Of a stretch of 33,871 nt of DNA, positions 17,810-26,237 are shown one piece after another. Source of the DNA: an uncultured Pelagibacteraceae bacterium (lineage in GTDB: Bacteria; Pseudomonadota; Alphaproteobacteria; Pelagibacterales; Pelagibacteraceae); contig CACDYR010000011.1 of assembly GCA_902557155.1 (NCBI GenBank), positions 1-33,871 on the forward strand, written 5' to 3'. Within the stretch, counting starts at the first letter, position 1. Each line of letters starts with the position of its first letter. A program made the translations under genes and the position numbers. Below the pieces are notes generated by a model. That model did not search any database, was not told where the DNA came from, and saw nothing but the letters and a program-made list of their open reading frames with translations.

Positions 17810-18403
17810 ATGTTTAATGGAATAATTTATAACCAAGGTACTATTACTAAAATTATTAAAAGACCTAAAGGTCTTAACATTTTTGTAAAAAGTAATATTA
17901 AAGTATCCAATAAAGACATGGGTCTGTCTGTTGCCTGTGATGGTGTTTGTCTAACCTTAATTTCATATAAATCTAAAATTATGGAATTTTATCTTTCGAA
18001 AGAAACGATAATTCGATCAAAATTCAAATTTTTGAAAATAAAAGATAAAATAAATTTAGAGCTACCTTTAAAATATGGGACAAAAATTTCAGGACATATT
18101 TGTCAAGGACATGTTGATACTGTTGGTAAAGTATTAAGTATTAAAAAAATAGACAAATCATTCCTTTTCGACTTTGATTTACCTAAAAAGGAAAGAAAAC
18201 ACTTAATAGAAAAAGCATCAATCTGTGTAAACGGTATTTCTCTTACAATTTCAAAAGTGACTAAAAAAGGTTTCCAAATTTGGATTATACCTCACACCTA
18301 TAAGGAAACGAATTTATCAACTTTAAAAAAATCTAGTTTAGTCAACATAGAGATAGATATCTTGTCTAAATACGTTAGGAATTATTTTAATGGAAAAAAA
18401 TAA
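17810..18403 (+). CDS. ribE: Riboflavin synthase, alpha subunit
   Basis: Dismutates two 6,7-dimethyl-8-ribityllumazines to riboflavin. It is 197 aa with the usual two tandem lumazine-binding barrels: MFNGIIYNQG and CDGVCLTL in the first, and HICQGHVDTVGKV and CVNGISLTISKV in the second. The start lies five bases after ribD. Its end overlaps the RibB gene by 14 bases. No FMN (RFN) riboswitch precedes the cluster. Confidence 0.95.
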   Translation: MFNGIIYNQGTITKIIKRPKGLNIFVKSNIKVSNKDMGLSVACDGVCLTLISYKSKIMEFYLSKETIIRSKFKFLKIKDKINLELPLKYGTKISGHICQGHVDTVGKVLSIKKIDKSFLFDFDLPKKERKHLIEKASICVNGISLTISKVTKKGFQIWIIPHTYKETNLSTLKKSSLVNIEIDILSKYVRNYFNGKK

Positions 18404-19490
18404 TTTTGCGTCAATAGAGTCAGTTATAAGTGTAGCCAAAAAAGGGGGTATGTTTATTTTAGTAGATGATGAAAAAAGAGAAAATGAAGGAGATTTAGTC
18501 ATTTCAACATCAGACTCAAATGCAAAGAACATTAATTTCATGGCAAAATACGGGCGTGGCTTAATTTGTTTAGCACTTGATTCACTTCAAGCAAAAAGAT
18601 TAAATTTATCTTTAATGTCTCCAGTAAATCAATCAAGAAACAAGACGGCATTTACAATTTCTATTGAAGCAAAAAAAGGAATAACAACAGGTATATCTGC
18701 TAAAGATAGAGCGAAAACAATCAAAATTGCTTCAAAAAAAAATGTAAATAAAAATGAGATTGTTTCACCTGGTCACGTGTTTCCAATTATTGCTAAAGAT
18801 GGTGGAGTGCTTGTTAGAGCAGGGCACACTGAAGCTTCAGTTGATATATCTAAATTAGCTAAAAAAAATAACTCTGCTGTAATTTGTGAAATTATGAATG
18901 AAGATGGAACAATGGCTAAAGGTCAGGATTTATTTAATTTTGCAAAAAAACATAAATTAAAAATTGGAAAGATAGAAGATCTGATCGCATATAGACTAAA
19001 AAAAGAAAAGCTTATTAAACTTAAAAAGCAAAGCAAGATTGATGTAAAAAATCAAAAATATAATATTAGAATTTATGAGAATCTTTTAGATGGTTCAGAG
19101 CACTTCGCATTAATAAAAGGTAAAATAAAAAAAGGAATTACTCCAAGAGTAAGAGTAATTTCATCTAATGTCGTCCAAAACTATCTAATAAATCAATCAC
19201 TGCCAAATTCATTTAACAAAACCTTAAATTATTTTAAAAAATATCAAAATTGCGTTTTAGTTTTTATCAAAGACTCAAATTTAAAATCAGTAACTCAGAC
19301 TTTAAAAGATTATAAAAACAAAGACTTTTATAAAAAGGGAAATGACAAGTTAATAAGAAATTATGGTATTGGAGCTCAAATTATTAAAGACTTAAAAATT
19401 AAAAATATGATATTAATCACCAAATCACCAAAAAAAGTTATTGGTCTTGATGGTTATGGTATAAAAATTACAAAACAGGAATTAATTTGA
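18390..19490 (+). CDS. ribB: 3,4-dihydroxy-2-butanone 4-phosphate synthase with degenerate GTP cyclohydrolase II-like domain (RibBX type)
   Basis: The N-terminal domain (1-~200) makes dihydroxybutanone phosphate from ribulose 5-phosphate and keeps its catalytic motifs: DDEKRENEGDLV, SPGHVFPI, RAGHTEASVDI and CEIMNEDGTMAKG. The C-terminal ~160 residues align with GTP cyclohydrolase II only at the ends (EHFALIKG; RNYGIGAQIIKDLKIKNM; GLDGYGIKI). The central zinc motif with three cysteines (CxxDxxxSxxCxC-like) is missing; the region reads RVISSNVVQNYLIN. GTP cyclohydrolase II activity is therefore very unlikely, as in RibBX proteins described elsewhere. Ribulose 5-phosphate links it to rpiB in the same run. 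Confidence 0.9.
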   Translation: MEKNNFASIESVISVAKKGGMFILVDDEKRENEGDLVISTSDSNAKNINFMAKYGRGLICLALDSLQAKRLNLSLMSPVNQSRNKTAFTISIEAKKGITTGISAKDRAKTIKIASKKNVNKNEIVSPGHVFPIIAKDGGVLVRAGHTEASVDISKLAKKNNSAVICEIMNEDGTMAKGQDLFNFAKKHKLKIGKIEDLIAYRLKKEKLIKLKKQSKIDVKNQKYNIRIYENLLDGSEHFALIKGKIKKGITPRVRVISSNVVQNYLINQSLPNSFNKTLNYFKKYQNCVLVFIKDSNLKSVTQTLKDYKNKDFYKKGNDKLIRNYGIGAQIIKDLKIKNMILITKSPKKVIGLDGYGIKITKQELI

Positions 19491-19879
19491 TGAAAAATAA
19501 ATATTTAATTGTTGTAGCAGATTATTATAAAGATATTGCTGATGGCTTAATAAGTAGTGCTTTAAAAATAATTCCAAAAAAAAATATAATAAAAATTATT
19601 AAAGTACCTGGTGCTTTTGAAATTCCAGTTACAATATCAAAAAATTTAAAAAAATATGATGGTTTTTTAGCTTTAGGATGTGTAATTAAAGGTCAAACAC
19701 CGCACTTTGATTTTATTTCTCAAGCTTCAACAGATGCCATAATGAAATTATCTATAGATAGTAAAAAACCAATTGGAAATGGAATAATTACCTGTCTTAA
19801 TATGGCTCAAGCAAGAGCAAGAAGAAAAAAGGGTGCTGAAGCTGCAGAAGCTGTGATTTCAGTTTTGTCTCAAAAATGA
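19490..19879 (+). CDS. ribH: 6,7-dimethyl-8-ribityllumazine synthase
   Basis: Penultimate riboflavin enzyme, joining the RibD product with dihydroxybutanone phosphate. It is 129 aa from the ATG at 19490, which shares its A with the upstream stop (TGATG); a TTG one codon earlier is possible but less attractive. Motifs: VPGAFEIP, GCVIKGQTPHFDFIS with the catalytic His, and GNGIITCLN. Ends with an ATGA overlap into nusB. Confidence 0.95.
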   Translation: MKNKYLIVVADYYKDIADGLISSALKIIPKKNIIKIIKVPGAFEIPVTISKNLKKYDGFLALGCVIKGQTPHFDFISQASTDAIMKLSIDSKKPIGNGIITCLNMAQARARRKKGAEAAEAVISVLSQK

Positions 19880-20280
19880 GAACTCATTATAATCCAAAAA
19901 ATAACCCTAGAGTTATAATTATTCAGAAGTTATATGGTAAATTTTACAATGAAGATAATGATTTAGATTTTCCAAAACACAGATTTAAAAAATTTATTAA
20001 AGATATTGTTTTAGGAACGATAGAAAGAAACGATCTTATTTTAGATGAATTAAATAATAAATTAGGTGATGAATTTGTATTTGAAAAATTAGACAAAGTT
20101 TTTCAAACAATTTTAAAAGCAGCAACTTATGAATTTATGTATAAGCCAAATTTATCTATAAACATAATTATTAAAGAATATTTAAATTCATCTAATTTTT
20201 TTCTTGAAATTTCACAAACAAAGTATCTTAACGCTTTACTAGATAATGTTGGAAAAAAATTAAGATCTAAAAATGCATGA
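19876..20280 (+). CDS. nusB: Transcription antitermination factor NusB
   Basis: Binds boxA RNA with NusE (S10) during rRNA transcription. It is 134 aa, all helical, with divergent sequence. NPRVIIIQKLYGKFYN near the start corresponds to the family RxxAxQxLY motif, and ILKAATYEFMYKP is the conserved C-terminal helix (ILRxAxYEL). Position after ribH is the standard bacterial context and strengthens the call. It overlaps thiL by eight bases. Confidence 0.9.
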   Translation: MRTHYNPKNNPRVIIIQKLYGKFYNEDNDLDFPKHRFKKFIKDIVLGTIERNDLILDELNNKLGDEFVFEKLDKVFQTILKAATYEFMYKPNLSINIIIKEYLNSSNFFLEISQTKYLNALLDNVGKKLRSKNA

Positions 20281-21232
20281 ATTCGATCTAATAAATAATT
20301 ATTTTTTTAAAATAGCTAAAAAAAATAAATCTGCTCTTAACTTAAATGATGATGTTTTTTTTGATAAAAAAAGAGGTGTTGTTATATCTGTTGATACATA
20401 CAATATTGGTACGCATTTTTATGATTTTAAATCCCCAGATTTAGTAATCAAAAAAATAGTAAGGTCATCAATTTCTGATTTAATTTGTAAAGGTGTTAAA
20501 CCAAAATTTTATTTTATTTCTGGTTCAGGTAATAAAAAAACGTTTACAAAAAAAAATTTATATAAAATTTCAAAGTCACTCAAATCAGAACAAAATAAAT
20601 TTAATATAGATCTATGTGGTGGCGACACAACCTTTTCAAACAAACTAAGTTTCACCATTACTTCAATGGGGTACTCAAATAAAATAATTTATCGTAACAA
20701 AGCTAAATCAAATGATGATATTTATGTTACTGGAAATTTGGGAGATAGTTATTTAGGACTTAAAGCTTTAACTAATAAAGCTAAACTTAAAAATAAAGAC
20801 AAATTATTCTTTGTAGATAAATATTACAAACCAGAGTTACCTTTGAATTTAACAAAATATTTATTTAAATTTGCAAACAGCTCTATCGATGTTTCAGACG
20901 GATTAATTGATGATTTAGCAAAAATGATTAATAGACAAAGTTTATCATTTCACTTATTTGAAAATAAAATACCTGTTTCCAATAAATTGAGTAATTTAAT
21001 TAAAAAACAAAGATTGAATAAAATTAATCTTATTTCTAATGGAGATGATTATCAGGTATTATTTACTGCAGATATTAATAAAGCTAGAATCATTCAAACA
21101 GCTTCTAAAACAACTGGAATTAAAATAACTAAAATTGGTAAAATTGTATCTGGTAAAGATAGATCTTTGATATTAGATGAAAAAGGCAAGCAAATACGAG
21201 CTAAATCCAAAGGTTATATTCATCAGTTTTAG
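20273..21232 (+). CDS. thiL: Thiamine-monophosphate kinase
   Basis: Phosphorylates thiamine monophosphate to the active diphosphate cofactor. It is 319 aa. Motifs: NLNDDVFFD (residues ~23-31, where ThiL carries GDDAA-like metal ligands), VVISVDTYNIGTHF, LCGGDTTFS, VTGNLGDSYLGLKAL, SSIDVSDGLIDDLAKM and SNGDDYQVLFT. The nusB-thiL order is common. The first metal motif is divergent (NLNDDV rather than GDDAAV), but the other acidic sites are intact. It is the last gene of the run; about 78 bases follow before hppA. Confidence 0.9.
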   Translation: MHEFDLINNYFFKIAKKNKSALNLNDDVFFDKKRGVVISVDTYNIGTHFYDFKSPDLVIKKIVRSSISDLICKGVKPKFYFISGSGNKKTFTKKNLYKISKSLKSEQNKFNIDLCGGDTTFSNKLSFTITSMGYSNKIIYRNKAKSNDDIYVTGNLGDSYLGLKALTNKAKLKNKDKLFFVDKYYKPELPLNLTKYLFKFANSSIDVSDGLIDDLAKMINRQSLSFHLFENKIPVSNKLSNLIKKQRLNKINLISNGDDYQVLFTADINKARIIQTASKTTGIKITKIGKIVSGKDRSLILDEKGKQIRAKSKGYIHQF

Positions 21233-21261
21233 AAGTTAATCGTTGTCTTTTCTATCTTTTT

Positions 21262-21290
21262 TTGTATTGTGCGGGCTTAAAAATTTATCA
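21262..21290 (+). promoter_or_regulatory. Weak candidate promoter of hppA
   Basis: TTGTAT (21262-21267), 17-base spacer, TTATCA (21285-21290), then a 20-base leader with TAAGG about eight bases before the ATG. Unlike several other genes here, hppA has a plausible Shine-Dalgarno sequence. Confidence 0.3.
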
Positions 21291-21310
21291 ACCAACAACT
21301 TAAGGTTAAT

Positions 21311-23416
21311 ATGAGCGGAACAGTCGAAACAATACTATTATACACAATTGGAGCTGGTTTATTATCTATCGTTTATGGATTTTTAACTGGTAAAAACATT
21401 CTTAATTCAAGTGCTGGAAATGCAAAAATGCAAGATATTGCATCTGCAATTCAAATTGGAGCAAAGGCATATTTAGCAAGACAATATAAAACTATTGCTA
21501 TTGTTGGTGCTGTAGTTTTAGTAATCGTAAGTATTGCATTTAGTCCACTAGTAGGTCTTGGTTATTTAATAGGAGCTGCTTTATCAGGTATTGCAGGATA
21601 TGTTGGAATGTTAGTTTCTGTAGAAGCTAATGTGAGAACAGCAGAAGCATCTAGAAAAGGTTTGGCTCAAGGTCTTTCTGTTGCATTTAAATCTGGTGCT
21701 GTAACTGGAATGTTGGTTGCTGGTTTGGCATTGTTATCTATAGCTGTTTATTATTATATTTTACTAAAGACTGGTGTAGACGAAAGAGAAATTGTAAATG
21801 CTTTAGTTGCATTGGGATTTGGTGCTTCTCTAATTTCTATTTTTGCAAGATTAGGTGGAGGAATTTTTACAAAAGGTGCAGACGTAGGTGCTGACTTAGT
21901 TGGAAAAGTTGAAGCTGGAATTCCAGAAGATGATCCTAGAAACCCAGCTGTAATCGCAGATAACGTTGGTGACAACGTAGGAGACTGTGCTGGTATGGCT
22001 GCTGATTTATTTGAAACTTACGCTGTTACAATTGTTGCTACAATGGTTTTATCTTCAATTTTCTTTGTAGGTGATCTTAATATGATGATTTACCCTTTAT
22101 CTATTGGTGCTGCATGCTTGTTAACATCAATTGTTGGAACATTTTTTGTTAAACTTGGAAAAAGTAATAATGTAATGAATGCTTTGTATAAAGGATTTGT
22201 TGTTTCTGCAGTAGCATCTTTAGTAATTTTATGGCCGGTTACAGATCATGTGATTGGTTTTGCAAATGAATATACTGTAAATGATAAGACTTTTAATGGA
22301 ATGGATCTATATTATTGTGGTGTTATAGGGTTAGTTATTACTGGATTATTAATCTGGATAACTGAATATTACACAGGAACAAGTTATAGACCGGTTAAAT
22401 CTGTTGCTCTATCGTCTACAACAGGTCACGGCACAAATGTTATTCAAGGGTTAGCTGTTTCTATGGAAGCAACGGCAATACCAGCATTAATAATTGTTGC
22501 TGGAATTCTTATTACAAATTCCATTGCTGGACTTTTCGGTATTGCTATCGCAGTTACTACTATGCTTGCATTAGCAGGTATGGTTGTTGCTTTAGATGCG
22601 TACGGACCAGTTACTGATAATGCTGGTGGAATTGCTGAAATGTCTAATCTTGATAAAAAAGTTAGAAAAACAACAGATGCTTTAGACGCTGTAGGAAACA
22701 CAACTAAAGCTGTTACAAAAGGTTATGCAATTGGGTCTGCTGGTTTAGGTGCATTAGTTTTATTTGCTGCCTACACAGAAGATATTAAACATTTTTCAAA
22801 AGAAGCAGGATCTGCATTGGAAGGTATAGTAGTAACTTTTGATTTATCAAATCCTTATGTAGTTGTTGGTCTGTTAATTGGTGGTATGTTGCCATATCTT
22901 TTTGGTTCAATGGGTATGCAAGCTGTAGGAAGAGCAGGCGGTGCTGTTGTAGTTGAAGTAAGAAGACAATTTAAAAAATTCCCTGGTATTATGAAAAGAA
23001 AACAAAAACCAGATTATGCTAAATTAGTAGATTTACTTACTGTAGCTGCTATCAAAGAAATGATTATACCATCATTGTTACCAGTTTTATCACCTGTTGT
23101 TTTATATTTTATAATTCTGTCAATTGGTGGGCAAGTTGCTGCCTTAGCTGCAGTAGGTGCAATGTTACTTGGAGTTATTATTACTGGTTTGTTTGTTGCA
23201 GTATCAATGACTGCAGGGGGTGGAGCTTGGGATAATGCAAAAAAATATATTGAAGATGGAAATCATGGTGGAAAAGGATCTGAGGCTCACAAAGCAGCTG
23301 TGACAGGTGACACGGTAGGTGATCCCTATAAAGACACAGCTGGTCCAGCTGTCAATCCTATGATTAAAATAACTAATATAGTTGCTTTATTATTGTTAGC
23401 AGTTATTGCTGGCTAA
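21311..23416 (+). CDS. hppA: Membrane-bound proton-pumping pyrophosphatase (K+-independent type)
   Basis: Integral membrane enzyme that couples pyrophosphate hydrolysis to H+ export. It is 701 aa with about 16 hydrophobic segments. The pyrophosphate-binding signature [11 protein letters not shown] is at 191-201, with [21 protein letters not shown] after it and a second acidic site (DNAGGIAEM) near 436. In GNTTKAVT (462-469) the Lys466/Thr469 pair is what separates K+-independent enzymes from K+-dependent ones (Ala at the first position). The gene stands alone, and its last 14 bases overlap the end of convergent bamE. Confidence 0.97.
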   Translation: MSGTVETILLYTIGAGLLSIVYGFLTGKNILNSSAGNAKMQDIASAIQIGAKAYLARQYKTIAIVGAVVLVIVSIAFSPLVGLGYLIGAALSGIAGYVGMLVSVEANVRTAEASRKGLAQGLSVAFKSGAVTGMLVAGLALLSIAVYYYILLKTGVDEREIVNALVALGFGASLISIFARLGGGIFTKGADVGADLVGKVEAGIPEDDPRNPAVIADNVGDNVGDCAGMAADLFETYAVTIVATMVLSSIFFVGDLNMMIYPLSIGAACLLTSIVGTFFVKLGKSNNVMNALYKGFVVSAVASLVILWPVTDHVIGFANEYTVNDKTFNGMDLYYCGVIGLVITGLLIWITEYYTGTSYRPVKSVALSSTTGHGTNVIQGLAVSMEATAIPALIIVAGILITNSIAGLFGIAIAVTTMLALAGMVVALDAYGPVTDNAGGIAEMSNLDKKVRKTTDALDAVGNTTKAVTKGYAIGSAGLGALVLFAAYTEDIKHFSKEAGSALEGIVVTFDLSNPYVVVGLLIGGMLPYLFGSMGMQAVGRAGGAVVVEVRRQFKKFPGIMKRKQKPDYAKLVDLLTVAAIKEMIIPSLLPVLSPVVLYFIILSIGGQVAALAAVGAMLLGVIITGLFVAVSMTAGGGAWDNAKKYIEDGNHGGKGSEAHKAAVTGDTVGDPYKDTAGPAVNPMIKITNIVALLLLAVIAG

Positions 23417-23888
23417 TTTGTCTACGTTTTTTGGCCCTCTGTCCTAGAGGGTCATTAATCTTTTGTCTCATACTTGACATAAAATCATATATGAATGAGT
23501 TTTTTTTAAATCCTGATTGAGTTGTAGTTTCTACAATTTTGATATTATTCATATCGTCTTTATTATAAAAATCTTTTTTCTTTAAAATACCAAAATTATC
23601 AATTTCTAAAACCAAAACATCATTTTTAAATATTTTCATTTTACCCAAATTACTCAATTTTGATTGAGTTTGTTTTCTTTCTATATAAATCCAAACATCA
23701 TTATCAAATTTACTTGTTGTTGAAGGGTTTCCTAAAATTTTTTTAATATCATTTTTGTTAGTTTCATTGACTATTAATTTAGCTTGTTTTATTTCAAGGT
23801 AGGGCACTCCATGATGTTTAACAACGGGTTTAAATGAACAATTTGTAACTATTATTGAAATAAAAAATATATATAATAATTTGTGCAT
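23403..23888 (-). CDS. bamE: Outer membrane assembly lipoprotein BamE (SmpA/OmlA family)
   Basis: Accessory lipoprotein of the BAM complex that inserts outer-membrane beta-barrels. It is 161 aa. A short signal [15 protein letters not shown] leads to a lipidation Cys (~17) with an unusual Asn before it. The SmpA/OmlA region is recognisable in [29 protein letters not shown] (consensus tkxdVxxlLGxPxxxxxFxxxxWyYxxr, written here in abbreviated form). The C-terminus is basic. The ATG overlaps the ATG of the divergent bc1 chaperone gene, a neighbour relationship typical of alphaproteobacteria. The 3' end overlaps hppA by 14 bases. Confidence 0.88.
   Translation of the reverse strand: MHKLLYIFFISIIVTNCSFKPVVKHHGVPYLEIKQAKLIVNETNKNDIKKILGNPSTTSKFDNDVWIYIERKQTQSKLSNLGKMKIFKNDVLVLEIDNFGILKKKDFYNKDDMNNIKIVETTTQSGFKKNSFIYDFMSSMRQKINDPLGQRAKKRRQISQQ
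23434..23452 (+). terminator. Possible hppA transcription terminator hairpin
   Basis: CCCTCT and AGAGGG form a six-base-pair stem around GTCCT, extendable by a G-T and a G-C pair, about 20 bases after the hppA stop. It is followed by ATTAATCTTTT, only a weak T-run. It sits inside the 3' coding end of bamE and is conspicuously GC-rich for this genome. Confidence 0.35.
23872..23877 (+). promoter_or_regulatory. -10 box of the bc1 chaperone gene
   Basis: Perfect TATAAT nine bases before the preferred ATG at 23887 and inside the bamE coding sequence. It predicts transcription starting at or within a few bases of the start codon. No clear -35 match. Confidence 0.45.
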
Positions 23889-24354
23889 GAATGATAAATA
23901 TCTTAATGTTTATAACAATTTAATAAATTTCACTAGAAATAAAGATTTATACAAAAATCTTAACAGAGAAGATAATTTTTCTGATAGATTAACCTTATTT
24001 TTGCTACATTTTTCATTTTTTCTAAAAAATTATAAAAATGAGGAAAACAAGAAAATTCTACAAGAAATTTATGACTATAATTTCAGGCAACTTGAATTGA
24101 GTATTAGAGAAATAGGTTATGGGGACCAGTCTATTAATAAAAAAATGAAAGATTATATAAATTTATTTCATTCAATGGTTTCTGAAATTCATTTCTGGGA
24201 TGATTTATCAAAGTCAGATAAATTAAAAAAAATTTCCACTTTTTTAAGTGATTTTCAAAATAATGAGGAATTACTAGAATATTTTGATCTTTTTAACTCA
24301 AATTTATCAAAAAAAACTTTGAATTCTTATTTAAAAAGTGTAAGTAAACCATAA
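23887..24354 (+). CDS. Ubiquinol-cytochrome c chaperone family protein (CBP3/UQCC1-like)
   Basis: Likely assembly factor for cytochrome b of the bc1 complex. A TTG at 23881 would add two residues, but the ATG at 23887 is preferred (155 aa). The most diagnostic segment is [20 protein letters not shown], matching the family consensus (d.slRemGvgDlavpkkMk). The N-terminal part ([20 protein letters not shown]) fits the helical fold. Location, divergent from bamE and upstream of plsX, is the usual alphaproteobacterial site for this gene and supports the call. The DUF177 gene that normally follows is absent. Confidence 0.8.
   Translation: MNDKYLNVYNNLINFTRNKDLYKNLNREDNFSDRLTLFLLHFSFFLKNYKNEENKKILQEIYDYNFRQLELSIREIGYGDQSINKKMKDYINLFHSMVSEIHFWDDLSKSDKLKKISTFLSDFQNNEELLEYFDLFNSNLSKKTLNSYLKSVSKP
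23895..23900 (-). promoter_or_regulatory. -10 box of bamE
   Basis: On the minus strand TATTTA lies six bases before the bamE ATG and inside the divergent chaperone coding sequence. Because the two start codons overlap, any bamE promoter must lie in the other gene. Confidence 0.35.
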
Positions 24355-24356
24355 TT

Positions 24357-24539
24357 ATGGCTGTACCAAAACGAAAACAAACCCCTTCCAGAACAGGGAT
24401 GAGAAGAGCTCAAACAATGAAATTTTCAACTAAAAATATAGTTGAAGATAAAAAATCAGGTGAATACAGGCTATCTCATCATTTAGACCTTAAAACTGGT
24501 ATGTATAAGGGAAGACAAGTTTTAGACCCAAAAGAATAG
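24357..24539 (+). CDS. rpmF: 50S ribosomal protein L32
   Basis: Ribosomal protein bL32, 60 aa. The N-terminus [19 protein letters not shown] is diagnostic. It is the zinc-free form (no cysteines). It lies two bases after the chaperone gene and 19 before plsX. rpmF next to plsX is a widespread bacterial arrangement. Confidence 0.97.
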   Translation: MAVPKRKQTPSRTGMRRAQTMKFSTKNIVEDKKSGEYRLSHHLDLKTGMYKGRQVLDPKE

Positions 24540-24544
24540 TATAT

Positions 24545-24550
24545 TATAAT
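24545..24550 (+). promoter_or_regulatory. -10 box of plsX
   Basis: Perfect TATAAT in the 19-base rpmF-plsX gap, eight bases before the plsX ATG; no Shine-Dalgarno sequence is present. It suggests an internal, near-leaderless promoter. Confidence 0.45.
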
Positions 24551-24558
24551 CTATTAAA

Positions 24559-25560
24559 ATGTCAGATTTGATTAAAATTGCAGTAGATGCAATGGGTGGT
24601 GATAGATCACCAAAGAAAGTAATAGATGGTATTATTTTAAATCATTCTACTAATAAAAATAATTTTTTTAAAATTTTTGGGGACAAAAATAAAATAGATC
24701 CATTAATTAGAGGAAAAATACCCGCAGAATTTTTTGAATTAATTCATACAGAAAAAAAAATTGAAAGCACTGATAGTCCTCTAGAGGGTGCAAAAAGAGG
24801 AAAAGACACTAGTATGTGGCTTGCTATTCAAAGTGTTAAAGAAAAAGAAGCAGATATAGTCATATCAGCAGGTAACACAGGTGCATTGTTAGTTGTATCG
24901 AAATTGAATTTAAAAATGATAGAAAATATAGACAAACCAGCGTTATCTGCTTTATGGCCAAATAAAAAGGGTATGAGTGTTGTATTGGATCTAGGTGCCA
25001 ACATTGAATGTAGCTCTAAAAATTTATCAGATTTTTCAATTATGGGAGCTTCTTTATATACCTCACTTTATCCGAATGACAAACCTAATGTTGCTTTATT
25101 AAACATTGGTTCTGAAGAATTAAAAGGAAATGAGACTATTAAAGAAACTTATCAATTATTAAATGAAAAAAAATCAGATAATTATAACTTTGCTGGTTAC
25201 ATTGAAGGAAATCATCTTATGGATGGAGAGGTTAATGTAATAGTTTCAGACGGTTTTACAGGAAATGTTGCATTAAAAACAGCAGAGGGTACTGCGAATT
25301 TTATTACCAGTGAATTAAAAAATGCTATGACAGGTACATTAATAGGTAAAATTTCGTCTTTATTAAATATATCAAATCTAAAAAAATTTAAGAAAAGACT
25401 AGATCCAAGGTTATATAACGGAGCAATTTTTATAGGTTTAGACTCCCCAGTTGTCAAAAGTCATGGGGGAACTGATTATATTGGTTTTTCAAATTCTTTA
25501 GATGTTTGTCATAGAATTGTAAAAGGTAATTTGATAGAAAAGATCAAGCAAAATATTTAA
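24559..25560 (+). CDS. plsX: Phosphate acyltransferase PlsX
   Basis: Makes acyl-phosphate from acyl-ACP for phospholipid synthesis. It is 333 aa. Signatures: IKIAVDAMGGDRSPKKVIDG at the N-terminus, ISAGNTGALLV, LDLGANIECS, LLNIGSEELKGNE, VIVSDGFTGNVALKTAEG and a C-terminal GTDYIGFS. Lies between rpmF and ihfA. fabH, which normally follows plsX in alphaproteobacteria, is absent; a single base separates plsX from ihfA. Confidence 0.96.
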   Translation: MSDLIKIAVDAMGGDRSPKKVIDGIILNHSTNKNNFFKIFGDKNKIDPLIRGKIPAEFFELIHTEKKIESTDSPLEGAKRGKDTSMWLAIQSVKEKEADIVISAGNTGALLVVSKLNLKMIENIDKPALSALWPNKKGMSVVLDLGANIECSSKNLSDFSIMGASLYTSLYPNDKPNVALLNIGSEELKGNETIKETYQLLNEKKSDNYNFAGYIEGNHLMDGEVNVIVSDGFTGNVALKTAEGTANFITSELKNAMTGTLIGKISSLLNISNLKKFKKRLDPRLYNGAIFIGLDSPVVKSHGGTDYIGFSNSLDVCHRIVKGNLIEKIKQNI

Positions 25561-25561
25561 T

Positions 25562-25861
25562 ATGAGAATTAATTTAACTAAAAAAGACTTAGTTAATTTG
25601 GTTTATATGCAGCTTGGTTTTTCAAAACAAATATCAGAAAATTTAATTGAGGATTTTTTATCAACAATCGTATTTAATATTAAAGAGGAAAAAAAGTTAA
25701 AATTATCTAAATTTGGTACTTTCTCTATAAGACAAAAAAAATCTAGGATTGGAAGAAATCCTAAGACAAAAGAAACAAAAGTAATTTCAAGCAGGGATGT
25801 TGTTCTGTTTAAACCATCAAAAGAATTTAAAGAAATTGTTAATTTGAAGGATAATGGATAA
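25562..25861 (+). CDS. ihfA: Integration host factor alpha-type DNA-bending protein
   Basis: HU/IHF family, 99 aa. Conserved elements: NLTKKDLVNLVY at the N-terminus, KLSKFGTFSIRQKKSRIGRNPKT (written in two parts: LSKFGTFSIR, then GRNPKTKE), and VLFKPSKEFKEIVN. GRNPKT marks the tip of the DNA-intercalating arm. The position after plsX and before a merR-type gene is the usual ihfA position, so the alpha assignment leans on context. The merR gene starts eight bases before its end. Confidence 0.9.
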   Translation: MRINLTKKDLVNLVYMQLGFSKQISENLIEDFLSTIVFNIKEEKKLKLSKFGTFSIRQKKSRIGRNPKTKETKVISSRDVVLFKPSKEFKEIVNLKDNG

Positions 25862-26237
25862 AATAGATAGTGCTTATAAAACTATTGGAGAAGTAGCTAA
25901 AATATTAAATCTTAAATCAAATAATAAAGGAAATTTACCAACACATGTCATAAGGTTTTGGGAAACTCAATTTAAACAAATTAAACCAAAGATTTTAAAC
26001 TCAAATAGAAGATATTATGATGAGAAGACAATAAATCTTCTTAAAAAAGTTAAATTTTTACTTAAAGACCAAGGTATGACGATAAATGGTGTAAAAAAAA
26101 TATTAAATAATGAAGATTCTTTAAAGCTTGACGAAATTGCAGATAAATCTATAAGAACTGAAAATTTAAGAAATAAGTTATTAAAAATTTCTAATAAATT
26201 AAAAGAATTAAAAAATGGCAAAAAAAACGCACGTTAA
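25854..26237 (+). CDS. MerR-family transcriptional regulator
   Basis: 127 aa, with an N-terminal winged helix-turn-helix: YKTIGEVAKILNL, THVIRFWETQFKQIKP and NSNRRYYDEKTINLLKKVKFL, followed by a coiled coil (KNRNKL-type helix near 95-125). No cysteines are present, so metal or redox sensing of the classic MerR kind is unlikely. The ihfA-merR pair downstream of plsX is conserved in alphaproteobacteria, but the regulon is unknown to me. Overlaps ihfA by eight bases and rpmG by 23. Confidence 0.9.
   Translation: MDKIDSAYKTIGEVAKILNLKSNNKGNLPTHVIRFWETQFKQIKPKILNSNRRYYDEKTINLLKKVKFLLKDQGMTINGVKKILNNEDSLKLDEIADKSIRTENLRNKLLKISNKLKELKNGKKNAR

Noticed and set aside
19487..19489. TTG start for ribH one codon before the ATG
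   Set aside because: The ATG at 19490 overlaps the upstream stop as TGATG, the common coupling pattern in this window.
21754..22701. Open minus-strand frames across hppA (also across glyA, spoT and plsX)
   Set aside because: They are antisense shadows of strongly conserved genes, with low-complexity Ser/Ile/Pro-rich products and no domain or promoter support.
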